64,000 nucleotides of DNA from Galeruca laticollis (taxonomy: Eukaryota; Arthropoda; Insecta; Coleoptera; Chrysomelidae), in contig OY998185.1 of the NCBI GenBank assembly GCA_963921935.1, forward strand, positions 54,265,717-54,329,716. The letters run 5' to 3'. The notes below the pieces were generated by a model, which saw only the letters and a program-made list of their open reading frames with translations, was not told the origin of the DNA and did not search any database. The translations under genes and the position numbers were made by a program. Below, piece after piece: positions 33,698-44,136 of this stretch. Positions within the stretch are counted from its first letter, which is position 1; each line of letters begins with the position of its first letter.

Positions 33698-36600
33698 ATG
33701 GAGAATTTAGATCTTTTTTTCGACGATGATTTCGTGAAAAAGCATTTCAGATTGTTTTTCGAAGACGAGTTCGTTAATAGTTCCACCAATACTTTATTAC
33801 CCACTCAATATCGTAACAATGTTGACAGTTTTCTGCTGGTAGAAAGTAAGTAACAGTTTAGTTTGTTTTCATTGATAAAAAAAATATTTTATAATTTGGA
33901 TATAACATGTATTTTAATTATATTGATTAAGGATTAAGACTGAAAAATATAACTGTAGATGTAGAGAATATGTAGGTACATATATTTCTGGTTTCATTGT
34001 TTCTATTATAATTAATCAAATGTCACAGTATAATAAAAATCATACAAGTTATCAATGCAGTGACTTCTACCTATAATAACACGACAATATATGCAGGAAT
34101 GACAAAATTGAAATGAAAGATATTTGACGAATTATCGAAACATAAATTAAATATTATGCTTTGTTGCCAAGCTTAACTCTACTTCAGAGAGTATTAGAAA
34201 TACACTCAGGTGCAAAAAATACGATCCATTACATATTTTCCATTTATTGTAGGACAAATAAATTTAGATAAACCCTCGTTTAAGAACAATTATTAATTTG
34301 TATAAATTATTTTTACCTTATTTATGACATTTCTTATAAATAGGAATTTATATTTTTGTCAAAAATTTAAGTTTGATAAGCAGCGAAACATTAATTTCTT
34401 ATCGTGTTGAATAAAAATAGAAGAATTATGGGTCTCTTGGAAATCGCTTTATTAGGAGCGTATTGTAATGTTTTTCTTATTTATTTAATAGTATATTACG
34501 TAACAAGAGTTGTAAGTATAAACCCATTACGCACGAAATGAAAAAGTTTATGCACGAAGCCGCGTAATCGGCTTACAACTCGTGTAACGTACTATACTTT
34601 TTCTACGCCCATTCATTTTCTTCCATTGAATAAAAAACATCGCAATAATTTAAACTTTATTATAATAGTTGTTAATAACAATTGAACAATTATTGTAAAT
34701 TGATTGTGCCTTATTATTTAATAGTGATGAACGGTTATTTATAATTGTATTATATTTTGTTCAAGAAATTGACAATATAAATGACATAACATTTATTTAA
34801 GAAAACGTGTCCTATTTTTAAAGAAATTGCATAATGTGCTGACTACATTTAGGGGCATCACTCTTTCAATCCTAAATATATCTCGCTAATGCTAAAAGTT
34901 TTTATGTTTTTTATTTGACTAAATTTGTGTAAATAGACCAAATAAAGTCTTACGTAAATAAAAATTTGATTGTAATTTAATTAAACCAAGAAGTTTAAGT
35001 TTTCTTCTCAAAACGCACGTGTATGTTATGAGATCTCATTACGTGCATATTATTGTTAAATGTCATTTACAAGGAATGTTGACAGTGCGATTTTTGACGT
35101 TTACAGACATGGGCGTAGAAAAATGTTTTTATTGCGACGGGTGTGATAAATTCATACACATGGTAGATTCGCTTACTTAATTTATTTAATCGCTAAACTA
35201 TTCACTAATTCACAATATATGCACTTAAACTAATTTATATAAATACTACTATTTACTTGTTGACTTGTTTATTTCACGAGATCACTTTATAAACTAAACT
35301 TCTTCCGCTGGTCGGTCCTTTATATATAAGTGTCCTTTTTTCTAGATAATTCTAGTTTGCGGCTTACACAAAACAATCGCCTTTCGGGATATTTCTCGAA
35401 TGCCGGCTCAATTCTTAAAAGATCTTCGGAGAACATGTCTATAAAAACGGTCACAAAAAATCCCAATAGACCTTCTCAGAATTCGGCGCGCTCGCCATTT
35501 TTCAACTCCGTTAACATAAGGTTACAGGACCGTAGTATCATTAGACAATGGTATCATTGTCTAAGGAAAAGAAATAGTCTATCAACCATATGGACTAATA
35601 ATTTAATAGTTTTCCGTAATTTTGGACTAAACGTATAGATGGCGTATTGTGAAAGCTGGACTAATCGTTCATATGGCGCTGAATCAATTATTTCACTTCG
35701 AATTTGTAAAGATGCCTGTTTATTTTGAGTGATTATTTTACTAAACGCTAGATGTCACTGATGACAATTAGAACCTGTGTATTTTGTGAATCTAGATAAA
35801 TTTTAATACAGGTTTTATAAGATCTGTTGAACTGTGTTTTATTTATTGTTATTATAAATAGACAATGTTAGTATCTACTTCATCTGTGATCTACTTCGGT
35901 GTGCGAGTTCGTAACAGTATGAATGATAAGCGGTCTACAAAGTTTGTTTTTGAATGATGAATATAAATCTAAAAATGAGTAGTTTGCCGATACACCAAAA
36001 AGAACAAGTTGCAAAATGGTATTAGTAAGGTGATTGATATCAAGAAATAGCAGAAACTTTGTTTATTGTAGCATTTGAAAATGGGATTATTTTTTCACCC
36101 CTTTATATCGGCAACAAAATTCTCCAACCTTCAGTCAAAGATTCAGCTTTGTATCTTTATTTATAAAAGAGATATAAATTATTTTGCTGTTACATTTAAC
36201 AGTTCTTATATGGACTTTCCAAATCGAAAAACGTCTCTGTAGTAACTCGTTGCACAAACTGTTAAATTGTTTTTCAAATATCACTCCAATCATTATAAAG
36301 ATTCTAAAAATAGGTTGAAAATATTGTTACGGAACAGCACACTGGTATAGTCCCTAAATCCGACTCTGTGTAAGCCAGGTATGTAAGTTAAAATTATGGC
36401 GGACGCGCAGGGATTCTTAGGATTGTTTACGATTGTGACTATCTTATTTAGACATTGTTTTTGTGACTAGACTTATCTAGAAAATGCCAGAAAGCCAATT
36501 GTTTTTGTGTAAGCCGCAATCTAGAATTATCTAGTGAAAAAGGCACTAATATATAAGGAAGCGACCAGGAAGAGTTAGGGGAGTTGATAATTTGACATCG

Positions 36601-39600
36601 TGAGATAAACAAGTAAATAAGTGAATATAAATTAGTTAAGTGTTTATATAAATTAGTTTAGGTGAATATACTGTATATATAATTAGTGAATAAATAAATT
36701 AAGTAAGTGAACCTACCGTGTGTTTAAAGTTTGTCCCACCCGTTTACTGTTTAAATAAATAAGAAAAACATTACATTGGTGTCAGGTGTGGGATTATATA
36801 AATAAATTGCTACGTAAAAATGGCCAAGAGACTATGTGATCTGAAAGTGGCGGAATTAAGGGCAGAATTGGCAGAACGTGAGTTGAAAACGTCCGGTAAG
36901 AAAAGTGAATTAGTAGAAAGACTGGAAGTGGCACTGGAAAATGACGGCTTTGATCCAGAAACAGTTTTATTTAATGACGAGGCTTCCACCTTAATCTCGT
37001 CAATTTCTGCTAATATTTCTGCCATGGAAGAGAACATGGACGAGAGCGATATTTCTACTTTGAAGAACGATATATGTGCCGATATCTTATTAATGAAAAA
37101 CGACATTGCCGCTGACGTTGAAAATGAAATTTCGTCTCTAAAATCTGAAATTGACAATAAAATGTCAACGATGGACGAGAAAATCGAGAATAAGATTACA
37201 ACAATGGACGAGAAGATTGAGAATAAGATGACAACGATAGACGAGAAAATCAAGGAGCTAGAAAAAAAGATGACAGATATAAGGGCTCAAGACGCGCCAG
37301 CGGAAGAAAAGAAGACCGAACAAACAAAACCTTGCAAGCCAGAAACACAACCTAAGTTAAAAGACATTGGCAGTTTTACCCGAGTCAAGGCCCCAACGTT
37401 CGATAGAAAAATGTCGTGGACCAATTATGTGAAACAGTTTGAAGCAGCCGCTAGACTGAACCGAAGGTGGAAACATGACGAAACCCTTCAAGAGTATGAA
37501 CTGGATATTGCTCGACTAGTTCGATTTGCTTATCCATCAGCACCAGATAACATGATGGAATGTTTAGGCATCCAGGGCTTTATTGATGGCTTACGTGACC
37601 CCGATATGCAGAGCACGCTTCGTTTAGCCCATCCGAAAACTTTAGTCGACGCTGTGACTGCTGCTCTTGAATATGAAGCAGCCACGACGGCTTCCGGATA
37701 CAACAAAGGTAGGACCATGCAGGAAGAAGATGACGATGACAAACTTGACCAGATCGTCAACTTGTTGAAAGGTATGGCAGACAAGAAGCTGAAGATGATC
37801 AAATGCCGGAAGTGTGGTCAGCTAGAGCACGTACGCAGCCCGTCTAAGCGTCCCAAGACTCCTGCAACCCAAGAATTTCAGTCACATGGGAAATCAGATA
37901 GGGGTGAACATACAGCTGATGTGAATAACCGAAAACCCAACTCTTTGCCTAGACGGTCATGCCCTGTAGACTATTCACAATGCAACAAGTCGAAATCTAA
38001 GGAAGTTGCAGTTTGAAGAATTACAGTAGTCAATGAAGAATTGTCACCCACTAGGATCAGAGAAGATCAAGTGAATGATCCTCACCTGAAGATGATCTGG
38101 CAATGGAAGGAAGAAAATCGGCGACCTACATGGCAAGAAGTGTCAAGATTTTCACCGACATTCAAGGCGTATTGGGCTCAGTGGGACTCCCTTGTCCTGG
38201 AATAAGGACTGCTGAAAAGAGTCCTCGAAAACGATGATGGTTCAGAGATGAGGAGACAGCTAGTTACCCGAGAAGAAGAGTAGCTGAGGTACTAAAGAAG
38301 TTACACGACAGTCCATCGAGAGGTCATCTGGGAGTGAAGAAAACCCTCTAGCGAATCCGTGAGAGGTTTTATTGGATGAACAGCTCCGATGATGTGAAAG
38401 ACTGGTGTAAGAAATGTACGACTTGTGCTACGAGTAATGGACCACATCGCAAGAGAAAGGCACCCATGAAACAGTACAATGTTGGAAGCCCTTTCGAAAG
38501 GATTGCTTTAGATATCGCTGGACCATTTCCGACGACCGAAAATGGTGGCAAATACATACTGGTTGTAATGGATTATTTCACAAAGTGGGTGGAGATTTAC
38601 GCTATCCCGAACCAAGAGGCCACAACTGTCGCGGATGTATTGGTGAAAGAATTTATCAGCCGATATGGAGTGCCTTTGGAAGTCCACAGCGACCAGGGAA
38701 GAAATTTCGAAAGCCATCTATTCCAGGAGATTTGCGAGAAGCTAGGAATGAAGAAGACCAGGACAACAGCATTACATCCACAGTCAGATGGAATGGTCGA
38801 GAGAATGAACAGGACTATTGGAAAATACCTGTCCAAAGTAGTTTCCAGTCATCAGAGAGATTGGGACCAGTATCTTTCCCTATTCACATTGGCTTATCAA
38901 TCTGCCGACAATGAATCCACGGGTGAAACACCTGCGAAAATCCTATTTGGACGTGAAATGAGGCTTCCTTGTGACCTGGAATATGGCTGTCGGCCTGGAG
39001 AAGATCTAGCAGGAGAAGACTACGTGATCCGATTGAGAAGAAGGCTGGACGATATTCATTAATTAGTTCGAACAAATCTTCAAGTTGCCAGCGACAGAAT
39101 GAAAAGTCGGTACGACAGGCAGGCCACAGAAGGCGGTTTTAAAGAAGGGGACAAAGTATGGTTACACAACCCGACGAGGAGAAAAGGATTTTCTCCAAAA
39201 TTACAAAAATCTTGGGAAGGTCCATACTCAATCAAGAAAAGGATCAATGATATTATATATCGCATAAGCAAGATCCCCAACGGAAAACCAAAAGTAGTTC
39301 ACCTTAACCGACTAGAGCCATTCGAAGGAGACCATGACCTAGAGAAAGGAGTAAACCATATTCGAGATGTGTCTGACCCTACCTTCGATGAATTTATGGG
39401 CGCGTATGGAGGTACCGGGAAAGCTAGATATGGAGTCACTTCAGAACAACGACAAGATTTGTTCACTCTCCCGGAAGATTATTCACTGGCATACAACATC
39501 CCCGCCCTTATCAAGAACGCACGATGGTTGGCAATCGTCTTTCGAAAGAAGTTCGCGGTACGTCTTCTACGTGGTAACTAAAAATGAATTTCAAGATCGA

Positions 39601-42051
39601 TCTACCTACCGCGATGTGTGGTAAGCACTTGGAAACCTACGAGACCATGTGTTGGAATCCAGCATGAAGAAACTGGCTATGCCTAAGATAGCGAGTAACC
39701 AGTTGGATTGGCGAATCATCAGGAACATGGTAGATATTATATTTCAAGATACCGGTATCCAGATATTAATTTGCAGCTACAACCCCCGTTATCAGTATCC
39801 GATGAAGACGGTGCCCTGCTATTTCCATAAGATCAGAAAGTGTAGAAATGGGGCCAGTTGCCGATTCAAACATCCAGTCTCGGCTACACAAAAGTTCCTT
39901 GAGGAACTTCCATTTAAGGAGGGGGTAATGTTACGGAACAGCACACTGGTATAATCCCTAAATCCGACTCTGTCTAAGCCAGGTATGCAAGTTAAAATTA
40001 TGGCGGACGCGCAGGGAATCTTAGAATTGTTTACTATTGTGACTATCTTATCTAGAAAATGCCAGAAAGCCAATTGTTTTTGTGTAAGCCACAATCTAGA
40101 ATTATCTAGTGAAAAAGGCACTAATATATAAGGAACCGACCAGGAAGAGTTAGGGGAGTTGATAATTTGACATCGTGAGATAAACAAGTAAATAAGTGAA
40201 TATAAATTAGTTAAGTGTTAATATAAATTAGTTTAAGTGAATATACTGTATATATAATTAGTGAATAAATAAATTAAGTAAGTGAACCTACCGTGTGTTT
40301 AAAGTTTATCCCACCCGTTTACTGTTTAAATGAGTTAGAAAAATATTACAATATAATAATTTTAATGGTCATAATATGAAAAACAATAAATCGACCATAG
40401 TAACATTGAATAGGCTACTTTTTGAAATAATTTATTATTGCACCTTAATAATTAAATACTGTACTAAATATTATAAAATGGCAAATATTCAATTCTGAAC
40501 GATTAGTCGAAAACTTTCTCTCTGTGACAAAGACCTGTGGAGTGTAAGCTGCATGTAATTCCTACGCTCCTGAAAAAACGATCTTGGTTTTTTATGTTAT
40601 TTTAATTTTAGATTTTATTTTATTTTTAGCAGAATACACAGTTTTTCAACACTTGTTTTATTTTTTTATTACAACTGACTGTTACATCAAATCTTCTTTT
40701 TTATAAACTGCAATCTCACACTATGATATAATAAGATCACTAATCAAATACATCTTATTTTTTTTATAAACTATTACCTACTTTCTCAACAAACGATTTC
40801 GTCTAGAGCTGTACTTTTTCTATTTTTATCTATCCCCTCTCTTCATTTTCAATATACACGTTGAAAGTATAAGTGATCATGCAATATTCCTTTTTAATAA
40901 TAACAGAAATCATTCCTCATGTTCTCTAGGAACGTGGACCATGGCTTTCCATGCAAATATTCTTAAATGACTAAGATCGGGCCTTTTATTACTTCATTGT
41001 TCTTCTGATGTACCGTCATTTGTCTTCGTTGGGTAACGATTGACAAGATATACAAATGTGGAACCTGCTTCAGCCCAATAAGATATTAGCAAATTTTCTC
41101 CAACTAACATTGACCTTACTTTTTATACAAGCACTCGACAGTACCATTTTGATGTGTGTACGGAATTATTAATTGATGTCCATTTAAAATATTTATTTTC
41201 ATTAAAAATCTTTACAGGGTGTTTAAATATTTTATTCAAATTTTGTTTGTGTTTTTTTACAGATATAATTTACCGGAACTGCGTTTTAAATTCTAGTTTA
41301 TACACTTGCTGGTCTATTTGTAACAAAGGATCGCTTCCTTCAATCAGAGAACAGCCTTCTTTAATCGATCCGTCAAACCCCACGAAATCATTCAATTTTA
41401 TAATGAATAACAATTTGGCGCGGTTTTTCCAGAACCCTACTAGTTTGCCTTCGCAAGAAGAACGATTACAAGAAGTTACAGTTTTGTCTACGGAAGACCC
41501 ATGTAGTTCCAATGCGAGTACAGCTCGGATTGAGGATAGGGATTTTAGAATGGATACATCTGAAGTTATCCAAGTAGATTCTGGTCCGATGTTCAGAAGT
41601 TTTCTGCCTGAAATGAAAGACATTGTAAGTAGAAGTAATAACTTTTTTATTCTAAATAAATATTAAATTTGTTCTTGCTTTAGAAAATTCGATACCCTTC
41701 GATCTCTACTAATGTTCCAACATCACTATAAATTTTCGTTTATTTTTTTCAAATTTCCCGCCTGTAAAATAGTGACAGTCGGTAAAATAGGAAACTTGTT
41801 TGTAAGCTATATATTTTATTTTCTTACAGACAACTGCATTTACGTTTAATGAAGCAACCAACGTGCCGTACTGTACGTTTTGTTACAAAAAAGGCGAATC
41901 TGTCATCATCTACACATCTCACAGAACAAAACATTTTGACGGTACTGTCATTTGTCCGTATCTACGACAGTATATGTGTGAGTTTTGTGGAGCTACGGGG
42001 GACAGTGCTCATACAAAAAAACACTGTCCTTGGTACGATAAAAAATGCTAG
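33698..42051 (+). CDS. nos: Nanos, translational repressor with double CCHC zinc finger
   Basis: Nanos works with Pumilio to repress mRNAs and is needed for germ cells and posterior patterning in insects. Three exons: 33698-33845, 41263-41624 and 41830-42051; GT-AG junctions keep frame (phases 1 and 0) and give 243 aa. The start codon precedes MENLDLFFDDDFV. The C-terminal finger has C185, C188, H201, C212 and C220, C223, H231, C236, with the signature CGATGDSAHTKKHCP. The exons upstream of the finger are weakly conserved in the family, as here. Intron 1 is 7.4 kb and contains two LTR-retrotransposon insertions; intron 2 is 205 bp. The 3' region is a tandem array (42065-43010). The short exon 1 depends on splice logic; the finger is certain. 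Confidence 0.93.
34464..35916 (-). repeat. solo LTR of the gypsy family, enlarged by an insertion
   Basis: It begins TGTAATGTTTTTC and ends GTTCGTAACA, like the LTRs of copy B, and is flanked by GTAT on both sides (34460-34463 and 35917-35920), a 4-bp target duplication. Inner LTR words (TTTATTTCACGAGATCACTTTAT, CTTTATATATAAGTG) lie at 35270-35330. Between about 34490 and 35130 an unrelated AT-rich insertion with inverted repeats makes it longer than its relatives. It lies in nanos intron 1. Confidence 0.8.
34488..34598. repeat. hairpin-forming inverted repeat inside the solo LTR
   Basis: ATAGTATATTACGTAACAAG..GTTGTAAG near 34488-34516 is mirrored by CTTACAACTCGTGTAACGTA near 34574-34598. 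A second pair, TTTTTCTACGCCCA (34597) and TGGGCGTAGAAAAA (35109), brackets the rest of the inserted DNA, so this may be a small foldback element. Confidence 0.6.
36325..36775 (+). repeat. 5' LTR of gypsy copy A
   Basis: Begins TGTTACGGAACAGCACACTGG and ends AACATTACA. Compared with the 3' LTR it has an extra stretch of about 30 bp (36438-36470 area, including TAGACATTGTTTTTGTGACTAG) and several base changes, so the insertion is not recent. Confidence 0.93.
36820..38016 (+). CDS. gypsy Gag-type protein with N-terminal SAP domain, fused to a Pol remnant
   Basis: 398 codons from ATG 36820. Residues about 8-40 fit a SAP domain (LKVAELRAELAERELKTSGK, then KSELVERLEVAL), a DNA/chromatin-binding helix-turn-helix pair. 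Residues about 60-155 are a heptad coiled coil with repeated MDEKIENK(I/M) units. A gag core follows (SWTNYVKQFEAAARLNRRW, then LDIARLVRFAYPSAPDNM); the jump between these suggests an in-frame deletion in the gag core. The zinc knuckle begins (CRKCGQLEHV) but is broken. From about residue 365 the protein changes to NRKPNSLPRRSCP, which belongs to the RNase H C-terminus of Pol (compare copy B). So the frame is a deletion fusion. Confidence 0.85.
   Translation: MAKRLCDLKVAELRAELAERELKTSGKKSELVERLEVALENDGFDPETVLFNDEASTLISSISANISAMEENMDESDISTLKNDICADILLMKNDIAADVENEISSLKSEIDNKMSTMDEKIENKITTMDEKIENKMTTIDEKIKELEKKMTDIRAQDAPAEEKKTEQTKPCKPETQPKLKDIGSFTRVKAPTFDRKMSWTNYVKQFEAAARLNRRWKHDETLQEYELDIARLVRFAYPSAPDNMMECLGIQGFIDGLRDPDMQSTLRLAHPKTLVDAVTAALEYEAATTASGYNKGRTMQEEDDDDKLDQIVNLLKGMADKKLKMIKCRKCGQLEHVRSPSKRPKTPATQEFQSHGKSDRGEHTADVNNRKPNSLPRRSCPVDYSQCNKSKSKEVAV
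38017..39581 (+). pseudogene. gypsy Pol C-terminal half: integrase running into macro-like domain
   Basis: The H2C2 zinc domain is readable (HLGVKKTL, CKKCTTCATSNG) with stops at about 38203, 38281 and 38350. The catalytic core follows: LDIAGPFPTTENGG, HSDQGRNFES and MVERMNRTIGKYL carry the D, D, E residues. One TAA (39060-39062) interrupts an otherwise open frame from 38376 to 39581. After the core come KVWLHNPTRRKG and a GPY/F-type module (WEGPYSIKKRIND, KPKVVHLNRLEPFEG). The same frame then enters the macro-like domain. Because the frame is continuous, the extra domain is part of Pol and not a neighbouring gene. Confidence 0.9.
39405..39954 (+). pseudogene. OARD1/TARG1-like macrodomain plus CCCH zinc finger at the Pol C-terminus (copy A)
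   Basis: Pattern: SEQRQDLFTLPEDYSLAYNI, then RWLAIVFRKKF, YVFYVVTKNEF, STYRDVW, LRDHVLESSMKKLAMPKI, VIRNM-type helix and ILICSY. This order and spacing match the TARG1/OARD1 macrodomain, which removes ADP-ribose from proteins in that family. The family lysine is kept (VTK, codon 39580-39582). The ADP-ribose loop (GAG type) reads NARWLA, and the GxGxD catalytic loop reads ASNQ, so activity is doubtful. A deletion between KKF and YVF shifts frame, and a stop follows at DVW. The domain is followed by C-x7-C-x5-C-x3-H (CYFHKIRKCRNGASCRFKH, 39811-39870). Assignment rests on my memory of the family. Confidence 0.72.
39929..40350 (+). repeat. 3' LTR of gypsy copy A
   Basis: It begins in GGGGGTAATGTTACGG right after a polypurine tract (AAGGAGGGGG at about 39916-39925) and ends AAATATTACA, followed by the ATAT duplication. 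Confidence 0.93.
40355..41262. other. rest of nanos intron 1, nothing recognised
   Basis: AT-rich sequence without repeat or coding signal, ending in the acceptor GTTTTTTTACAG before exon 2. Confidence 0.4.
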
Positions 42052-42064
42052 AAATATTTTAGAT

Positions 42065-43010
42065 TTGTCACAAGCGTAGTTGTTTGCATTTTTTAAGGGA
42101 TATATTTTCTGTTTTCGTTTAATTTAAAAGTTTCATGTTGTGTTGAGTATTAATTTAAGTTAATTCGATTATAAGCTTCAACATAGGCGTACTTATTCCT
42201 ATTTTTAAAGGATGTATTTTCTGTTTTCGTTATAATTCTGAAGCTTCATGTTTTGTTTTTGGATTAGAAGCTTTAGCATAGGCGTAGTTGTTTGTTTTTT
42301 AAAGGATATATTTTTATTTTATTTATAATTTATAAGTTTCATGTTTTGTTGAGTACTAATTTAATTTAATTCGATTATAAGCTTCAACATAGGCGTACTT
42401 ATTCCTATTTTTAAAGGATATATTTTCTGTTTTCGTTATAATTCTGAAGCTTCATGTTTTGTTTTTGGATTAGAAGCTTTAGCATAGGCGTACTTGTTTG
42501 TTTTTTAATGGATATATTTTTAGTTTATTTATAATTTATAAGTTTCATGTTTTGTTGAGTATTAATTTAAGTTAATTCGATTATAAGCTTCAACATAGGC
42601 GTACTTATTCCTATTTTTAAAGGATATATTTTCTGTTTTCGTTATAATTGTGAAGCTTCATGTTTTGTTTTTGGATTAGAAGCTTTAGCATAGGCGTACT
42701 TGTTTGTTTTTTAATGGATATATTTTTAGTTTATTTATAATTTATAAGTTTCATGTTTTGTTGAGTATCAATTTAACTTAATTCGATTATAAGCTTCAAC
42801 ATAGGCGTACTTATTCCTATTTTTAAAGTATATATTTTCTGTTTTCGTTATAATTCCGAAGCTTCATGTTTTGTTTTCGATTAGAAGCTTTAGCATAGGC
42901 GTAGTTGTTTGATTTTTAAAGGATATATTTTTAGTTTATTTATAATTTTGAAGTTTCATGTTTTGTTGAGTATTAATCGAATGTATTATTTTTAAATTAA
43001 TATTTTTATA
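42065..43010 (+). repeat. 206-bp dimeric tandem array in the nanos 3' region
   Basis: About nine ~100-bp monomers of two alternating types. Type 1 has CTTCAACATAGGCGTACTTA and CTGTTTTCGTTATAATTCTG; type 2 has GCTTTAGCATAGGCGTA and GTTTCATGTTTTGTTGAG. The GCGTA word of type 1 lies at 42187, 42393, 42599 and 42805, exactly 206 bp apart. The first monomer starts within 25 bases of the nanos stop codon. The array lies before the first AATAAA I see (43035), so it is probably in the 3' UTR. Confidence 0.92.
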
Positions 43011-43034
43011 AAAAAATGTATTTGTATGCTTAAA

Positions 43035-43040
43035 AATAAA
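43035..43040 (+). promoter_or_regulatory. probable nanos polyadenylation signal
   Basis: AATAAA followed by GTTTATTATATGG. I saw no earlier AATAAA between the stop codon and this point. Confidence 0.55.
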
Positions 43041-43635
43041 GTTTATTATATGGCAAGCCTTTTCTTTACAACCAAATCCAGATATAGTATCAAATTTTTT
43101 TTAAAGGTCGAACAGGTAAAAATTATTGGAGAATGGTTGAGTTGAGTATGTCTAATTTTTTGGAAAAAAACATCTAGTTTCAATAATCTAAAATTCAAAT
43201 TTTCACCAGTTTTTCAATATATTGTGAAATTATTTAGAAATAGTTTTAGTTTCATTTAAAAAAGTAGCACTCTTAAGTGATAGGATGGATTCACAAAATA
43301 AAAGTCAATAACAAATACAATATCGATTCCGATTGGCACTTCATTGAAATTTTATTCAGATATGTAACAACTTACATATTTAACCAAACACGATACTCAG
43401 AATTATGTTTTTATGTCAAGTTAGGGTAGAAAAAGCTACCCACTACGTTTTTAAGTTTTGCCTTGCCAGTACAAAATAGAAATAAAATGTTATAGATCTA
43501 TTAAAATGGTAGGAGAACCTGTCATCTAAGTCCTGGATTTCCATCAAGTCCGTTTTAAAACACAGCTCCTGGAACTTAGGAAAAGGTAAGAAGATTTTGT
43601 CAGAGCATCTGATAATTGGTTATCTGTTGAAATAT
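43041..43635. other. intergenic, nothing recognised
   Basis: AT-rich DNA between the nanos 3' end and gypsy copy B. Confidence 0.4.
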
Positions 43636-44114
43636 TGTAATGTTTATCTTATTTATTTAAAACGTATTTATTACGGGTGGGATAAATTTTAAACACACGG
43701 TAGGTTCACTTACTTAAATTATTTATTCACTACCCTATTCACTAATTATATACACAGTATATTCACTTAAACTAATTTATATAAACACTTAACTAATTTA
43801 TATTCACTTATTTACTGTTTGCTATTTCGGTGTATTCTTGTTTATTTCACGAGATCACTTTATCAACTAAACTAACTCTCCATGGTCGGTCCTTTATATA
43901 TGAGTGCCTTTTTTTACTAGATAATTCTAGATTACAAAAACAATTGGCTTTCTGGAATTCTCTAGATCTGGTCACAAAAACAATGTCTAGATAAGATAGT
44001 CACAATCGTAAACAATTCTAAGAAATCCCGGCGCATCCGCCATACTTTTAACGTTCATACATGGCTTAGACAGAGTCGAATTCAGGGACTATACCAGTGT
44101 GCTGTTTCGTAACA
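43636..44114 (-). repeat. 3' LTR of gypsy copy B
   Basis: On plus it starts TGTAATGTTTATCTTATTT and ends GTGCTGTTTCGTAACA, next to TTACCCCCTCCTTAA, the complement of the polypurine tract. Confidence 0.92.
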
Positions 44115-44136
44115 TTACCCCCTCCTTAAATGGAAG

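Larger units (their letters stand above)
36325..40350 (+). mobile_element. Ty3/gypsy retrotransposon copy A, LTR-bounded, internally deleted
   Basis: 5' LTR 36325-36775 and 3' LTR 39929-40350, both TGTTACGG...ACA, flanked by ATAT (36321-36324 and 40351-40354). A primer-binding-site-like TTGGTGTCAGGTGTGGG starts directly after the 5' LTR. Internal order: gag with SAP domain, a deletion that removes protease, RT and RNase H, then integrase, a macro-like domain and a CCCH finger. It sits in nanos intron 1 in the gene's orientation. Confidence 0.95.

Noticed and set aside
35330..35638. 102-codon plus-strand frame
   Set aside because: It lies within the minus-oriented solo LTR and has no domain; chance frame.
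36810..37253. Ser/Phe-rich frame opposite the gypsy gag
   Set aside because: Shadow of the repetitive coiled-coil coding strand; the same happens opposite copy B gag (47374-47946).
39649..39954. CCCH/macro region as a separate host gene in nanos intron 1
   Set aside because: It is in frame with integrase upstream, lies inside the LTR pair and is repeated in copy B, so it belongs to the gypsy element.
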